From Zhihengliuella halotolerans (GTDB lineage: Bacteria > Actinomycetota > Actinomycetes > Actinomycetales > Micrococcaceae), in assembly GCF_004217565.1 (NCBI RefSeq), contig NZ_SHLA01000001.1, positions 806,001 through 870,000 on the forward strand: a DNA stretch of 64,000 bases. Direction: 5' to 3'. Below the pieces are notes generated by a model, which saw only the letters and a list, made by a program, of their open reading frames with translations, searched no databases and was not told the DNA's origin. This document shows, in pieces, positions 27,204-35,927 of the stretch. Position numbers and translations under genes: made by a program. Positions within the stretch are counted from its first letter, which is position 1, and each line of letters starts with the position of its first letter.

Positions 27204-27848
27204 TCAGGTCAGGCGGCGGCGCGGCAGGGCGGTCACGCCTTCTGGCAGTGGCGGCAGCCCGGCGAACGCGCAGACCATGTCGGCCCAGGCCTCGAGGTGG
27301 GCGGTCACGTCGGGGCCGGCCGGCGTCCAGGAGGCGCGCAGTTCGATGTCGATCGTCTCAGGCCGTTCGGCCAGGGTGCCGAAGCTCTCGGAGAGCACGC
27401 GCGTGGCCGTGCCTCCGGCGTTGGAGAACCGCGCGCGGTGCTCCTCGAGCGCATCCGAGAGCCAGGTCCAGGCGACCGTTCCGAGCATCTGGTCGTTGCC
27501 CATCTGGGCGTCGAGCTCGGCGCGGATATACGTCACGACCCGGAACCTCCCGTCCCAGACGGGTGAGCCGGCCGGGTCGTACAGCAGGATGAAACGGCCG
27601 GTCGCCAGCTCGGCGGCCTCCTCGCTGGGGGTGTGGAAGAACGTCGCGGCGGGACCGTGGGCGGGGCGTTGGGCGAGCGGCGTCTTCTCGACGACGTCGG
27701 CGGACAGGGCCACGCCGTAGGGCGCCAGTTTCGCCGGTGCCGGGATCTCCTCGAGGGCGACCTCCGACCGCGGCGCAGCACGGCGCAGCGCCGTCAGCGC
27801 CTGAACGAATTCCGGCGGCGCAGCCGCCAATTCCCCAATACTTGCCAC
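27204..27848 (-). CDS. DUF3000 domain protein
   Basis: Protein of 214 residues. The conserved core FVQALTALRRAAPRSEVALEE, then IPAPAKLAPYGVALSADV, FILLYDPAGSPVWDGRFRVV and LGTVAWTWLSDALEEH match actinobacterial DUF3000. Cytosolic, no cofactor motif. Function is unknown; it is usually encoded beside ribonuclease D, as here (58 bases apart). Start chosen at GTG 27848 just before the conserved region; an in-frame start further upstream adds nothing conserved. Confidence 0.85.
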   Translation of the reverse strand: MASIGELAAAPPEFVQALTALRRAAPRSEVALEEIPAPAKLAPYGVALSADVVEKTPLAQRPAHGPAATFFHTPSEEAAELATGRFILLYDPAGSPVWDGRFRVVTYIRAELDAQMGNDQMLGTVAWTWLSDALEEHRARFSNAGGTATRVLSESFGTLAERPETIDIELRASWTPAGPDVTAHLEAWADMVCAFAGLPPLPEGVTALPRRRLT

Positions 27849-27941
27849 GCCATCGATCCTAGGAGCGGGCTGGGAAAAGGCGGGGCAGACTCGCCGGGCG
27901 TGGCCAACTACGCTCCACACGGGGGTGGCGCGGTGCGGCAC

Positions 27942-29036
27942 TCAGCCTCGGGAGACGGCGTGCGTGATCGCGTCGACGAAGGCGTCGACGTCGTCCGGGG
28001 TCGTGTCGAACGAGCACATCCAGCGGACCTCGCCGGCGGCCTCGTCCCAGTCGTAGAACTTGTACTGCTCGCGCACGGCGTCGGCGGCGGCCTTCGGCAG
28101 CCGGGCGAACACGGCGTTGGCCTGGGTCGGCTGGGTGAGAGTGACGGCGTCGAGCTGTTCGACGCCGGCGCGCAGCCGGGCGGCCATCGCGTTCGCGTGC
28201 CTGGCGGACTCCAGCCAGAGGTCGCCCCCGTAGAGCGCGACGAGCTGGGCGGAGATGAAGCGCATCTTGGAAGCCAGTTGCATGTTCATCTTGCGCAGGT
28301 ACTTCATCGAGTCGAGCAGCGCGGCGTCCTCGGGGTTCAGCACGACGACGGCTTCGCCGAACATGATCCCGTTCTTGGTCCCGCCGAGCGAGAGGACGTC
28401 GATGCCGGCATCGCGCGTGAAGGCGCGCAGCGGCATTTCCAACGCGGCGGCCGCATTGGAGAGCCGGGCGCCGTCGGCGTGCACGCGCATGCCCTTGGCG
28501 TGGGCGTGCTCCGTGATCGCCCGCAGCTCCTCGACCGTGTAGAGCGTGCCCAGCTCGGTCGACTGGGTCAGCGACACGGCGAGGGGCTGGGCGCGGTGTT
28601 CGTCGCCGTATCCCCACGCCTCGCGGTCGATCAGCTCGGGCGTGAGCTTCCCGTCCGGGGTGGGCACGCTGAGCAGCTTCATGCCGCCCACGCGTTCGGG
28701 GGCGCCGTTCTCGTCGACGTTGATGTGCGCGGTTTGCGCGCAGACGACGGCGCCCCAGCGGGGGAGCAGCGACTGCAGGGCGGTCACGTTCGCGCCCGTG
28801 CCGTTGAAGACCGGGAACGCGACGGCCCCCGGGCCGAAGTGGTGCTCGACGACGTCGCCGAGGGCGCGCGTGTAGTCGTCCGTGCCGTAGGCGCCCTGAT
28901 GCCCCTCGTTCGCCGCGGCCAGCGCCGTCAGGATCTGCGGGTGAACCCCCGAGTAGTTGTCGGAGGCGAAGGCGCGCGCGTCCGGGTCGTGCAGGCGCGC
29001 AGAGGAAACGGTGGGGTCTGTGTTGGGGTTGCTCAC
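27942..29036 (-). CDS. Low-specificity L-threonine aldolase
   Basis: PLP enzyme of 364 residues that splits L-threonine (or allo-threonine) to glycine and acetaldehyde. ASDNYSGVHPQILTALAAANE at the N-terminus and FPVFNGTGANVTALQSLLPR are the family substrate and phosphate contacts; VHADGARLSNAAAAL precedes the PLP lysine in LSLGGTKNGIMFGEAVVVL. GTG start 29036 sits directly before the conserved region, without a strong Shine-Dalgarno. It is 25 bases downstream of msrB on the same strand, so cotranscription is likely. Confidence 0.93.
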   Translation of the reverse strand: MSNPNTDPTVSSARLHDPDARAFASDNYSGVHPQILTALAAANEGHQGAYGTDDYTRALGDVVEHHFGPGAVAFPVFNGTGANVTALQSLLPRWGAVVCAQTAHINVDENGAPERVGGMKLLSVPTPDGKLTPELIDREAWGYGDEHRAQPLAVSLTQSTELGTLYTVEELRAITEHAHAKGMRVHADGARLSNAAAALEMPLRAFTRDAGIDVLSLGGTKNGIMFGEAVVVLNPEDAALLDSMKYLRKMNMQLASKMRFISAQLVALYGGDLWLESARHANAMAARLRAGVEQLDAVTLTQPTQANAVFARLPKAAADAVREQYKFYDWDEAAGEVRWMCSFDTTPDDVDAFVDAITHAVSRG

Positions 29037-29061
29037 GGTGTTCAGCGTACCGACACCGCTG

Positions 29062-29508
29062 CTAGTGCGCCGACGCGCCGTCGTCGTCCGCAGCGGGACG
29101 CAGGGTGAGCGAGAGGGAATTGATGCAGAAGCGCTGATCGGTCGGCGTCGCGTACCCCTCGCCCTCGAAGAGGTGGCCGAGGTGGGAGTCGCATGCGGTG
29201 CAGCGCACCTCGATGCGGACCATGCCCATGGACTCGTCGCGGAGGTAGCGCACGCTGCCCTCGGCGAGCGGCGCGAAGAAGGCCGGCCAGCCGCAGTGCG
29301 CGTCGAACTTCTCACGGCTCGTGAAGAGCTCCGCGCCGCACGCGCGGCACGCGTAGACGCCTTCGGTGCGCGTGTCCCAGTACTCGCCCGTGAACGGGCG
29401 CTCGGTGCCCGCACGGCGCAGCACCTGGAACTCGGCGGGGGAGAGCTCGCGCTTCCACTCGTCGTCGGACTTGTTGATACGGGGCTCGGGAGCTGGAAGA
29501 TCATTCAC
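29062..29508 (-). CDS. msrB: Peptide-methionine (R)-S-oxide reductase
   Basis: Repairs methionine-R-sulfoxide in proteins. The 148 residues include the zinc site CRAC (Cys54, Cys57) and CTAC (Cys103, Cys106), the HCGWPAF region (Cys72, a candidate resolving cysteine) and the catalytic Cys128 in [14 protein letters not shown] start with AAAGGGGT just upstream; the frame extends upstream but without conserved sequence. No signal peptide, so cytosolic. Divergent from the alpha/beta hydrolase gene. Confidence 0.96.
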   Translation of the reverse strand: MNDLPAPEPRINKSDDEWKRELSPAEFQVLRRAGTERPFTGEYWDTRTEGVYACRACGAELFTSREKFDAHCGWPAFFAPLAEGSVRYLRDESMGMVRIEVRCTACDSHLGHLFEGEGYATPTDQRFCINSLSLTLRPAADDDGASAH

Positions 29509-29564
29509 ACCCCTTTCAACGCGTTGCAGCCCGCAGGGATTCCCACCGCACCGGCACTGCCTGC

Positions 29565-29593
29565 TTGGAGCGGGGCCGTGCGGTTGACATGAT
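29565..29593 (+). promoter_or_regulatory. Promoter of the alpha/beta hydrolase gene
   Basis: TTGGAG (29565-29570) and CATGAT (29588-29593) are 17 bases apart, with the ATG 6 bases after the -10: a leaderless arrangement. Confidence 0.45.
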
Positions 29594-29599
29594 GGGGGC

Positions 29600-30913
29600 A
29601 TGTCGCGACAGAAAGCCGTGCAGCAGTCGGAGACGGGCCGGGGCCGCTGGGCCGGGTCCGTCAAATGGGGCATCCTCGGGGCCGCGGCGGGCGCCGTCGC
29701 CGGTTCTCTCCTCGCCGGGGCGGTCTCGGGCCTGGCGGGCTACTTCGCCCGGCAGATCGTCACGCCGGCGCGCGAGCGGGCCGAGGACCTCGAGATCCTC
29801 GCCGTCGTGCCCTCGAATCTGCCCACGCACGGCCGCGCGGGTGCTTCCCACGGGCGGCACAGCGCGGCGGCCGCGGCCGTCGGCTGGGAGATCATCCTGC
29901 CCGCCCGCCCGGAGACCATCGTGCCCGGCACCTACTCCCTGTTCTTCGACGCGGGCCGCGGCCACGCGCGCATCGGCGACATCGTCTCCTTCGCGCCGGC
30001 CGACGGCACCGTCACCCGGCACGTCGAGCGCGTCTACGAGGGCGACCTGCCCTCCGCCGTGCGCGGCCGCTGGTCCGGCGTCGTCTACCCGACGCCCGAG
30101 GCGATGGGGTACGCGTACGACGACGTCGACGTGCCCGTGCCCGGCGGCGTCTCCCAGTCTTGGCTCGTGGCCGGGACGCACCGCCGCGACACGTGGGCCA
30201 TCATGGTGCACGGCCGCGGGTCCAACCGGCTGGAGACAATCCGGTCGCTGCCCGTCGCCCAGCAGCTCGGCATGACGAGCCTGCTGCTCTCCTACCGCAA
30301 CGACGGATTCGCTCCCGAGGCCGAAGATCAGCGTTACGGCCTCGGCAGCACCGAATGGCAGGACGTCGACGCCGCGATCGAGTACGCGCTCGCCGGCGGC
30401 GCGCAGGAGATCGTGCTGTTCGGCTGGTCCATGGGCGGCGCGATCTGCCTGCAGACCGTGGACCGCTCGCGCCACGCCCAGCTGATCACCGCGCTCGTGC
30501 TCGACGGCCCCGTCGTCGACTGGATCGACGTCCTCGCCCACCAGGCCCGCATCAACCGCATCCCCGAGTCCGTGGGGCGGCTCGGCCAGTGGCTCATCGC
30601 GAATCCGGCCGGCCGGCTCGTGACTGGGCTCGCCGCGCCCGTCGATCTGCGGGAACTGAACTGGGTCGACCGGGCCGACCACCTGCGCACGCCGACCCTC
30701 ATCCTGCACAGCGAGGACGACGACTTCGTGCCCGTGGGACCGTCCGCGGCGCTCGCCGAGCTGAACCCGTCCCTCGTCACGTTCGAGCGCTTCACCCGCG
30801 CCCGGCACACGCACGAGTGGAACGTGGACCCTCAGCGCTGGGAGGACACCGTGCGCACGTGGCTCGGCGCTCGGCTCGACGCCCCGACCCCGGGGCGCAC
30901 CGTCGGCGACTAG
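29600..30913 (+). CDS. Membrane-anchored alpha/beta hydrolase
   Basis: Protein of 437 residues. A hydrophobic segment near residues 22-48 ([20 protein letters not shown]) should anchor it in the membrane or act as an uncleaved signal. The alpha/beta hydrolase domain (about 165-430) has MVHGRGSNR (oxyanion region), the nucleophile elbow [12 protein letters not shown] (Ser in GWSMG), the acid region [14 protein letters not shown] and the catalytic His near HTHEW. Substrate unknown; the N-terminal 150 residues (about 60-160) match no domain I recognise. No neighbour on the same strand forms an operon with it. Confidence 0.85.
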   Translation: MSRQKAVQQSETGRGRWAGSVKWGILGAAAGAVAGSLLAGAVSGLAGYFARQIVTPARERAEDLEILAVVPSNLPTHGRAGASHGRHSAAAAAVGWEIILPARPETIVPGTYSLFFDAGRGHARIGDIVSFAPADGTVTRHVERVYEGDLPSAVRGRWSGVVYPTPEAMGYAYDDVDVPVPGGVSQSWLVAGTHRRDTWAIMVHGRGSNRLETIRSLPVAQQLGMTSLLLSYRNDGFAPEAEDQRYGLGSTEWQDVDAAIEYALAGGAQEIVLFGWSMGGAICLQTVDRSRHAQLITALVLDGPVVDWIDVLAHQARINRIPESVGRLGQWLIANPAGRLVTGLAAPVDLRELNWVDRADHLRTPTLILHSEDDDFVPVGPSAALAELNPSLVTFERFTRARHTHEWNVDPQRWEDTVRTWLGARLDAPTPGRTVGD

Positions 30914-31147
30914 CCTCTGACCTGTAGGTCCGTCGGATGCCCAGTGGGTCAGCTTCTGCTTTGAGCCGTCTTCCAGTCCCGCTGAACCCGGCCTTCTCGC
31001 TTGGACCTCACCATCGCTACCGCGTCGTCGACCACGATGACGTTGGCGTAGTCAGGATTCGCTCGTGTCGACATCGTTACCGTCGTAGCCGTCAACTGTG
31101 CAGAAATGCGCTGTATGGTCTAAGAAACTGCACGTGGGAAGGAACCC
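30914..31147. other. Intergenic region before the orphan lipoprotein
   Basis: Lower GC than its surroundings and without credible coding sequence. TATGGT near 31114 is a possible -10 for the lipoprotein. A 6-bp inverted repeat (GTGCAG at 31098, CTGCAC at 31128) flanks it, too far apart to be a convincing operator. Confidence 0.35.
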
Positions 31148-31927
31148 ATGCGTCGGCTGACCAGAAATACAGTGGTTCCCCTGTCTTGTGCACTGATGCT
31201 CGCAGTCACGGCGTGCAGCCCGGGAGACGGTCCCGGTCAAACCGGTCCGTCACCCGACCAATCGGTACAAGAAGCAACGTGGACGCTCGCCAACCCCAAG
31301 GGAGGGCCGTCGAACCTGGTGGTGGACATCGAGGCGTTTTCTAACTGGGAAGACAAGATCGACCTCGATGGAACGTCGAGCTCATATCGGGAAGAGAACT
31401 CGAAAGCCTACGCATGCGATCAGTTCTTCATGGCCAACGGCCTTCCGGGACAAGAGGATTTTGACCCGTCGCAGATTGATGGGTCGTATCTTCTTGAATG
31501 GATGAAGCCGAGGGTGCAGATGGCATGGTCGCTGAACCTCGATACGGCAAGCGCGCGGCACTACGATATCGCTGACTATCTCGTCGAATGTCTGACGTGG
31601 CCGACGGACGAACTCGAGAACGGGGCGCGAGAACGATTGACGTCAAAGCTCGGTTATCTTCGAGGAACATTACCCGTGCCGGGGATGCCGCCACTGGAGT
31701 ATGAGCGCGTAACACGTCAGTCCGAGACCGTTGATTTCAACTCGACCTTCGGCCTGGATGTCTACGTTGTCGAGGTGCTGTCCGCCATCAATTCAGAGCC
31801 GGTCTACTATCAGAACGTCTTTGTCTTTCCCGGCGCCGACGATGTGAGGCTCGCTGCGATCTATGACGGCGACGAGCCGATTGACTGGGGCGGAAACCCG
31901 CCGGAAATCCTTGATGCGGAACGCTAA
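31148..31927 (+). CDS. Predicted lipoprotein of unknown function
   Basis: Protein of 259 residues. N-terminus MRRLTRNTVVPLSCALMLAV with lipobox AVTAC (Cys23) indicates a lipid-anchored extracytoplasmic protein, followed by a Gly/Pro/Ser-rich linker. No domain recognised in the rest; two cysteines (YACDQF, VECLTW) might form a disulfide. GGAAGG precedes the ATG. The gene has more AT-rich codons (gat, gaa, aat, att) than its neighbours, which suggests acquisition by transfer. Neither neighbour is an obvious partner. Confidence 0.75.
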   Translation: MRRLTRNTVVPLSCALMLAVTACSPGDGPGQTGPSPDQSVQEATWTLANPKGGPSNLVVDIEAFSNWEDKIDLDGTSSSYREENSKAYACDQFFMANGLPGQEDFDPSQIDGSYLLEWMKPRVQMAWSLNLDTASARHYDIADYLVECLTWPTDELENGARERLTSKLGYLRGTLPVPGMPPLEYERVTRQSETVDFNSTFGLDVYVVEVLSAINSEPVYYQNVFVFPGADDVRLAAIYDGDEPIDWGGNPPEILDAER

Positions 31928-31963
31928 AACGCGTCCTCCGGGTGATCGAAGTGAGGGTGTTTC

Positions 31964-32488
31964 CTAGCCCAAGGCGAGATCCGCCGTCGTCCCGTCCGCG
32001 ACGGCCAGCAGGTCAGCCGGGGCGAGTTCGATCTCGAGGCCTCGGCGCCCGCCGGAGACGAAGACGGTGTCCGCGTCCAACGCGGAGCCGTCCAGCACGA
32101 GCCGGTGGCGATGGCGCTGACCCAACGGGGAGATCCCGCCGACGACGTAGCCCGTGAGCCGCTCGGCAACCGCCGGGTCGGCCAGGGCCGCGCGCTTGGC
32201 GCCCAGCGCGGCCGCGGCCGCCTTCAGATCCAGCCGCGAGGACACGGGTACGACGGCGACCGCGTACTCCTCGGCCGCGACGCCGGCGGCGCGACGCACG
32301 GATTCGAGCCGCACCATCAGTGTCTTGAACACGCGCGCCGGTTCGACGCCGAGCGCCTGAGTCGCCTCCGCGCCGAAGGAGGTGGCCGAGGGGTCGTGCA
32401 CGTACGTGTGCACGGCGAACGGAACCCCGGCCGCGGTCAGTTGGACCGCGGCCGGGGTGCCGTCGCTGTGGCGCTTATTCTTCGCCAT
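31964..32488 (-). CDS. ybaK: Cys-tRNA(Pro)/Cys-tRNA(Cys) deacylase, YbaK/EbsC family
   Basis: Trans-editing protein of 174 residues that hydrolyses mischarged Cys-tRNA(Pro). Conserved: TPAAVQLTAAGVPFAVHTYV at the N-terminus, VFKTLMVRL, the catalytic lysine region SRLDLKAAAAALGAKRA, and TGYVVGGISPLGQRHRHRLV near the active site. Slightly longer than E. coli YbaK (159). 16 bases downstream of the SufE gene on the same strand, cotranscribed with the cysteine-sulfur group. Confidence 0.93.
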   Translation of the reverse strand: MAKNKRHSDGTPAAVQLTAAGVPFAVHTYVHDPSATSFGAEATQALGVEPARVFKTLMVRLESVRRAAGVAAEEYAVAVVPVSSRLDLKAAAAALGAKRAALADPAVAERLTGYVVGGISPLGQRHRHRLVLDGSALDADTVFVSGGRRGLEIELAPADLLAVADGTTADLALG

Positions 32489-32504
32489 GGAATCGCCGCG
32501 AGCG

Positions 32505-32948
32505 CTACGCCGCGAGCGCCTCGTTGATCTTGCGCTTGATGCGGCCGAGCATCGCCGTCATCCCGCGCATACGCAGGGGAGTGATCGCTCGGGTCAGCCC
32601 GAGCTGGTTCGGCATGTCGTCCGGCACCGCGAGGATCTCCGCCGCCGGCTTGCCGCTCAGGCCTTCGTGCAGCACCGACGCGAAACCGCGCGTCGTCGGC
32701 GCCTCCGCGGGGGCGGAGAAGTACAGGTCGACGGTCCGCGGCGCGTCCTCGCCGACCTCCACGGTCAGGAACAGCGGTGTCTGGCACTCGACGACCTGCT
32801 CGAGCAGCTCCGGGTGCTCGGCGAACCGCTCCGGCAGCTCCGGCAGGGCATCGGAGAACTCAAGCAGCAGCTCGAGCCGTTCGGGCTCGGAGATCGCGTT
32901 GAAGTCGTCGACGATCTCCGCGAGTTCGGCGGGAATCGCTTCGCTCAC
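32505..32948 (-). CDS. sufE: SufE-family sulfur acceptor protein
   Basis: Protein of 147 residues. The active cysteine is in EQVVECQTPLFLTVEV (E. coli SufE: GCQSxVW), and the C-terminal part (TRAITPLRMRGMTAMLGRIK) matches SufE. It accepts persulfide sulfur from a cysteine desulfurase. No SufS is in view; upstream is a sulfurtransferase whose stop is 3 bases from this GTG start, so the two are co-translated and may pass sulfur between them (inference). Cytosolic. Confidence 0.92.
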   Translation of the reverse strand: MSEAIPAELAEIVDDFNAISEPERLELLLEFSDALPELPERFAEHPELLEQVVECQTPLFLTVEVGEDAPRTVDLYFSAPAEAPTTRGFASVLHEGLSGKPAAEILAVPDDMPNQLGLTRAITPLRMRGMTAMLGRIKRKINEALAA

Positions 32949-32951
32949 GGG

Positions 32952-33869
32952 CTACGCACCCGCCTTCGCGGACCCGGGCACCGGGCCGGGCTCGGTGCCC
33001 TTGATGATCGGCACGCGCACGGCATTGCCCCATTCGGTCCACGAGCCGTCGTAGTTGCGGACGTTCTCGAAGCCGAGCAGGTGCGCGAGCACGAACCACG
33101 TGTGGCTGGACCGCTCGCCGATGCGGCAGTACGCCACGACGTCGTCTCCCGGGGCGAGCCCCGCCTCGCCCAGGTAGATGTCCTCGAGGTCGCCGCGCTG
33201 CTTGAATGTACCGTCCTCCGCGGCCGCACGGGCCCAGGGCACCGAGGCCGCCGACGGGATGTGGCCGCCGCGCAGGGCGCCTTCCTCCGGGTAGGCGGGC
33301 ATGTGCGTGCGCTCACCCGAGTACTCCTCGGGGGAGCGCACGTCGATGAGAGGGCCGTTGCCGAGGTGGGCGAGCACGTCGTCCTTGTAGGCGCGGATGA
33401 GCGTGTCGTCGCGCTCCACGACGGGATAGTCGGCTGGTTCGGGCTGCGGCTTCTCGCGAGTCAGCTCGCGGCCCTCGGCGATCCACTTGTCGCGGCCGCC
33501 GTCAAGCAGGCGCACGTCCTCGTGGCCGAAAAGCGTGAACACCCACAGGGCGTACGCAGCCCACCAGTTGGACTTGTCGCCGTAGATCACGACGGTGTCC
33601 TCGCGGCTGATGCCCTTCGCGCTCATCAGCTTCGCGAAGCCGGCGCCGTCGACGTAGTCGCGGGTGACTTCGTCGTTGAGCTCGGTGTGCCAGTCGACCT
33701 TCACGGCGCCGGGGATGTGCCCGGACTCGTAGAGCAGGATGTCCTCGTCGGACTCGACCACGACGAGGTTCTCGGCGCCGAGGTTCTCGGCCAGCCACTC
33801 GGTGGAGACGAGCCGCTCGGGGTGGGCGTAGGCGGAAAATTTCTCGTTGGCGTCAGCAGCAACGGGCAT
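32952..33869 (-). CDS. sseA: Thiosulfate/3-mercaptopyruvate sulfurtransferase (double rhodanese)
   Basis: Protein of 305 residues with two rhodanese domains. N-terminal (inactive) domain carries [20 protein letters not shown]; the C-terminal domain carries [10 protein letters not shown] and the persulfide Cys248 in [16 protein letters not shown]. The CRxGxR(S/T) loop suggests thiosulfate or mercaptopyruvate as donor. ATG 33869 has GAGGTG upstream; an in-frame ATG at 33899 would add 10 residues but has no such site. TAGGCT (complement of 33912-33917) is the -10 candidate. First gene of the sulfurtransferase-SufE-YbaK run. Confidence 0.93.
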   Translation of the reverse strand: MPVAADANEKFSAYAHPERLVSTEWLAENLGAENLVVVESDEDILLYESGHIPGAVKVDWHTELNDEVTRDYVDGAGFAKLMSAKGISREDTVVIYGDKSNWWAAYALWVFTLFGHEDVRLLDGGRDKWIAEGRELTREKPQPEPADYPVVERDDTLIRAYKDDVLAHLGNGPLIDVRSPEEYSGERTHMPAYPEEGALRGGHIPSAASVPWARAAAEDGTFKQRGDLEDIYLGEAGLAPGDDVVAYCRIGERSSHTWFVLAHLLGFENVRNYDGSWTEWGNAVRVPIIKGTEPGPVPGSAKAGA

Positions 33870-34008
33870 GGTGCACCTCGGTTCACGTGTAGACAACATG
33901 GATCTGGCTCCAGCCTACTGCCGCGAGCGGACGATGTCCGCCGTCGTCGTCATGGACGGACGCCCGGCCGGGCGGGACACGTACGTGCGCGCCGGTGCCG
34001 GCGCCGCG

Positions 34009-34014
34009 TAAAGT
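34009..34014 (+). promoter_or_regulatory. Candidate -10 for zapE
   Basis: TAAAGT, with transcription probably starting near 34021 and a leader of about 43 bases containing AGAAGGA before the GTG. Confidence 0.35.
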
Positions 34015-34063
34015 TGCCGTGGCGGCACCGACGCCGACGTTCCGACAGAAGGACCTTTCACCC

Positions 34064-35104
34064 GTGCCCACGATCGAACACCTGACAGAACGCACGCCGC
34101 ACGTCTCACCCGAGGACCTGCTGGACGGGTTCAAACCGTCCTACCGGTTCGGCGACGTCTCGTTCGATTCCTACATTCCCGACCCGAACCAGCCGTCGCA
34201 GAGCGCGGCCGTGACGAAGCTGCGCGAGTTCGCCGAGTCGATGGCGCCGGCGGGCGGGGGATTCCTGGGCAAGCTGTTCGGGAAGTCGAAGAAGCCGGCC
34301 AAGGCGGGCCTCTACCTCGACGGCGGATTCGGCGTCGGCAAGACCCACCTGCTGGCCTCGCTCTGGCACGCCGCGCCGGGGCCGAAGGCGTTCGGCACGT
34401 TCGTCGAGTACACGAACCTCGTCGGCGCCCTCTCCTTCCGCAAGACGGTCGACGTGCTCAAGGAGTACCGACTGGTCTGCATCGACGAGTTCGAACTCGA
34501 CGATCCGGGCGACACCGTCCTGATGTCCCGGCTGATGCGCGAGCTTTCCGACGCCGGCGTCCGGCTCGTCGCGACCTCCAACACTCTGCCGGGTTCGCTC
34601 GGCGACGGGCGGTTTGCGGCCTCGGACTTCAAGCGCGAGATCCAGGTGCTGGCCGACCAGTTCGACGTCGTCCGGGTCGACGGCGAGGACTACCGCCACC
34701 GGGGTCTGCCGGAGGCCCCGGCGGCCTTCGACGATGGGGTGATCGAGTCCTTCGCGGCTGAACGGTTCCCGGACAAGACCATCGCGGTCGACGACTTCGC
34801 CGCGCTGAGCGAGCACCTGCAGCGCGTGCACCCGAGCCGGTACCGGCAGCTCATCGACGGTATCGACGTCCTGGTGCTGCACAACGTCACCACCATCACC
34901 GAGCAGGCGCTTGCGCTGCGCTTCGTGGTACTCGCCGACCGCTTGTACGACCGCGACGTGCCGATCGTCGCCTCGGGTGCCCTGTTCAGCGACCTCTTCA
35001 CCCCGGAGATGATGTCCGGCGGCTACATGAAGAAGTACTATCGCGCGGTCTCCCGCCTCACGGCCCTGGCGCGCAACGGACAGCTGGCCGAACCCGTCTC
35101 CTGA
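34064..35104 (+). CDS. zapE: ZapE-like AFG1-family cell division ATPase
   Basis: P-loop ATPase of 346 residues. Opens PTIEHLTERTPHVSPEDLLD, then YIPDPNQPSQSAAVTKLREF; Walker A GGFGVGKTHLLASLW, Walker B LVCIDEFELDDPGDTVLMSR, sensor region ATSNTLPGSLGDGRF, and the C-terminal GGYMKKYYRAVSRL. Family members bind the FtsZ ring in E. coli; in Actinobacteria the role is not well studied. GTG start has AGAAGGA 10 bases upstream; longer frames upstream lack conserved residues. Confidence 0.92.
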   Translation: MPTIEHLTERTPHVSPEDLLDGFKPSYRFGDVSFDSYIPDPNQPSQSAAVTKLREFAESMAPAGGGFLGKLFGKSKKPAKAGLYLDGGFGVGKTHLLASLWHAAPGPKAFGTFVEYTNLVGALSFRKTVDVLKEYRLVCIDEFELDDPGDTVLMSRLMRELSDAGVRLVATSNTLPGSLGDGRFAASDFKREIQVLADQFDVVRVDGEDYRHRGLPEAPAAFDDGVIESFAAERFPDKTIAVDDFAALSEHLQRVHPSRYRQLIDGIDVLVLHNVTTITEQALALRFVVLADRLYDRDVPIVASGALFSDLFTPEMMSGGYMKKYYRAVSRLTALARNGQLAEPVS

Positions 35105-35114
35105 ACCTCGGCAC

Positions 35115-35156
35115 GACGACGACGCCCGTCTCCTTCTGGGGGCGGGCGTCGTCGTC
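35115..35156 (+). terminator. Terminator after zapE
   Basis: 14-bp inverted repeat GACGACGACGCCCG (35115-35128) with its complement at 35143-35156 around a 14-base loop; no T-run. Confidence 0.65.
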
Positions 35157-35198
35157 CGGGCCAGCGGGTGGAGCGGTGCGCGGGACGCGGAGACGACA

Positions 35199-35226
35199 AA
35201 AGCCCCGGTCCGAAGACCGGGGCTTT
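35199..35226 (-). terminator. Terminator of the tRNA cluster
   Basis: Hairpin with arms AAAGCCCCGGTC (35199-35210) and GACCGGGGCTTT (35215-35226). Read on the minus strand it ends in GGGGCTTTT, a classic intrinsic terminator just after tRNA-Gly. Confidence 0.8.
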
Positions 35227-35234
35227 CGTTTATC

Positions 35235-35311
35235 TGGAGCGGACAACGAGATTCGAACTCGCGACCTCCACCTTGGCAAGGTGGCGCTCTAGCCAGCTGA
35301 GCTATGTCCGC
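35235..35311 (-). tRNA. tRNA-Gly (GCC), CCA encoded
   Basis: Cloverleaf with acceptor stem GCGGACA/TGTCCGC, anticodon loop CTTGCCAAG (anticodon GCC) and T-loop GTTCGAATC. CCA follows the discriminator T in the genome. The 73-base body is identical to the second tRNA-Gly 300 bases away. Confidence 0.97.
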
Positions 35312-35348
35312 ATAATCGCGGCGGGCCGTGGCCTGCTCTGCGATTCAG

Positions 35349-35368
35349 GAATCCTTAGAGAAGGATTC
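35349..35368 (-). other. Spacer hairpin between tRNA-Val and tRNA-Gly
   Basis: GAATCCTT-AGAG-AAGGATTC, 8-bp stem with a 4-base loop. A second hairpin (GGATTCC-GG-GGAATCC at 35556-35571) lies between tRNA-Gly and tRNA-Cys. Both may guide tRNA precursor processing. Confidence 0.4.
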
Positions 35369-35373
35369 TCGAG

Positions 35374-35445
35374 TGGGCGATACTGGGATCGAACCAGTGA
35401 CCTCTTCCGTGTCAGGGAAGCGCGCTACCGCTGCGCCAATCGCCC
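35374..35445 (-). tRNA. tRNA-Val (GAC)
   Basis: Acceptor GGGCGAT/ATCGCCC, anticodon loop CTGACAC (GAC), T-loop GTTCGATC. CCA is not encoded. Confidence 0.97.
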
Positions 35446-35472
35446 TTGTCAGGGTTGCAATCGCTGTATGCG

Positions 35473-35543
35473 AGGTGGGGACGGGATTCGAACCCGCGTA
35501 AACGGCTTTGCAGGCCGCTGCCTCGCCTCTCGGCCACCCCACC
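35473..35543 (-). tRNA. tRNA-Cys (GCA)
   Basis: Acceptor GGTGGGG/CCCCACC, anticodon loop CTGCAAA (GCA), T-loop GTTCGAATC. CCA is not encoded. Confidence 0.97.
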
Positions 35544-35610
35544 ATGTCCGGGTCGGGATTCCGGGGAATCCTTTCCTAGAGCGGTCGTGAAGACCATACA
35601 GTGTATTGCG

Positions 35611-35684
35611 AGCGGACAACGAGATTCGAACTCGCGACCTCCACCTTGGCAAGGTGGCGCTCTAGCCAGCTGAGCTATGTCCGC
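35611..35684 (-). tRNA. tRNA-Gly (GCC), second copy
   Basis: Same 73-base body as the copy at 35235-35311, anticodon GCC, but the genome lacks CCA after the discriminator. First gene of the cluster in the direction of transcription. Confidence 0.97.
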
Positions 35685-35754
35685 ATGTCAAGATCGCGAC
35701 CTTTCCGGAGACTTTGTTCGTCGCCGTCCCGGCCGCTTTCCAACGAGTAAAAAC

Positions 35755-35782
35755 TCTATACGAGTGGTTCGGGGGCGTGCAA
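35755..35782 (-). promoter_or_regulatory. Promoter of the tRNA cluster
   Basis: On the minus strand -35 TTGCAC (35777-35782) and -10 TATAGA (35755-35760) are 16 bases apart. Transcription would start near 35748, about 64 bases before the first tRNA. A consensus-like promoter as expected for stable RNA. Confidence 0.6.
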
Positions 35783-35927
35783 ATCGAAGCGTCCGTTTCG
35801 AGGCCTTCAGGACCCGCTTCCGGTGCCCACAAGGGCCATCGAGGCCCGGAATCACGGGGGAGAAGAAGTTCTGAAAAAAATTTCAGGCGGTCCCCCGGCG
35901 GCCGGGTTCCGTGCCAGAATCGGAGCC

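Noticed and set aside
33870-33899. ATG at 33899 as the sulfurtransferase start
   Set aside because: No ribosome site; ATG 33869 has GAGGTG and directly precedes conserved sequence.
35235-35684. The two tRNA-Gly copies as attL/attR of an integrated element
   Set aside because: They are complete tRNA genes only 300 bases apart, with no integrase or cargo between them.
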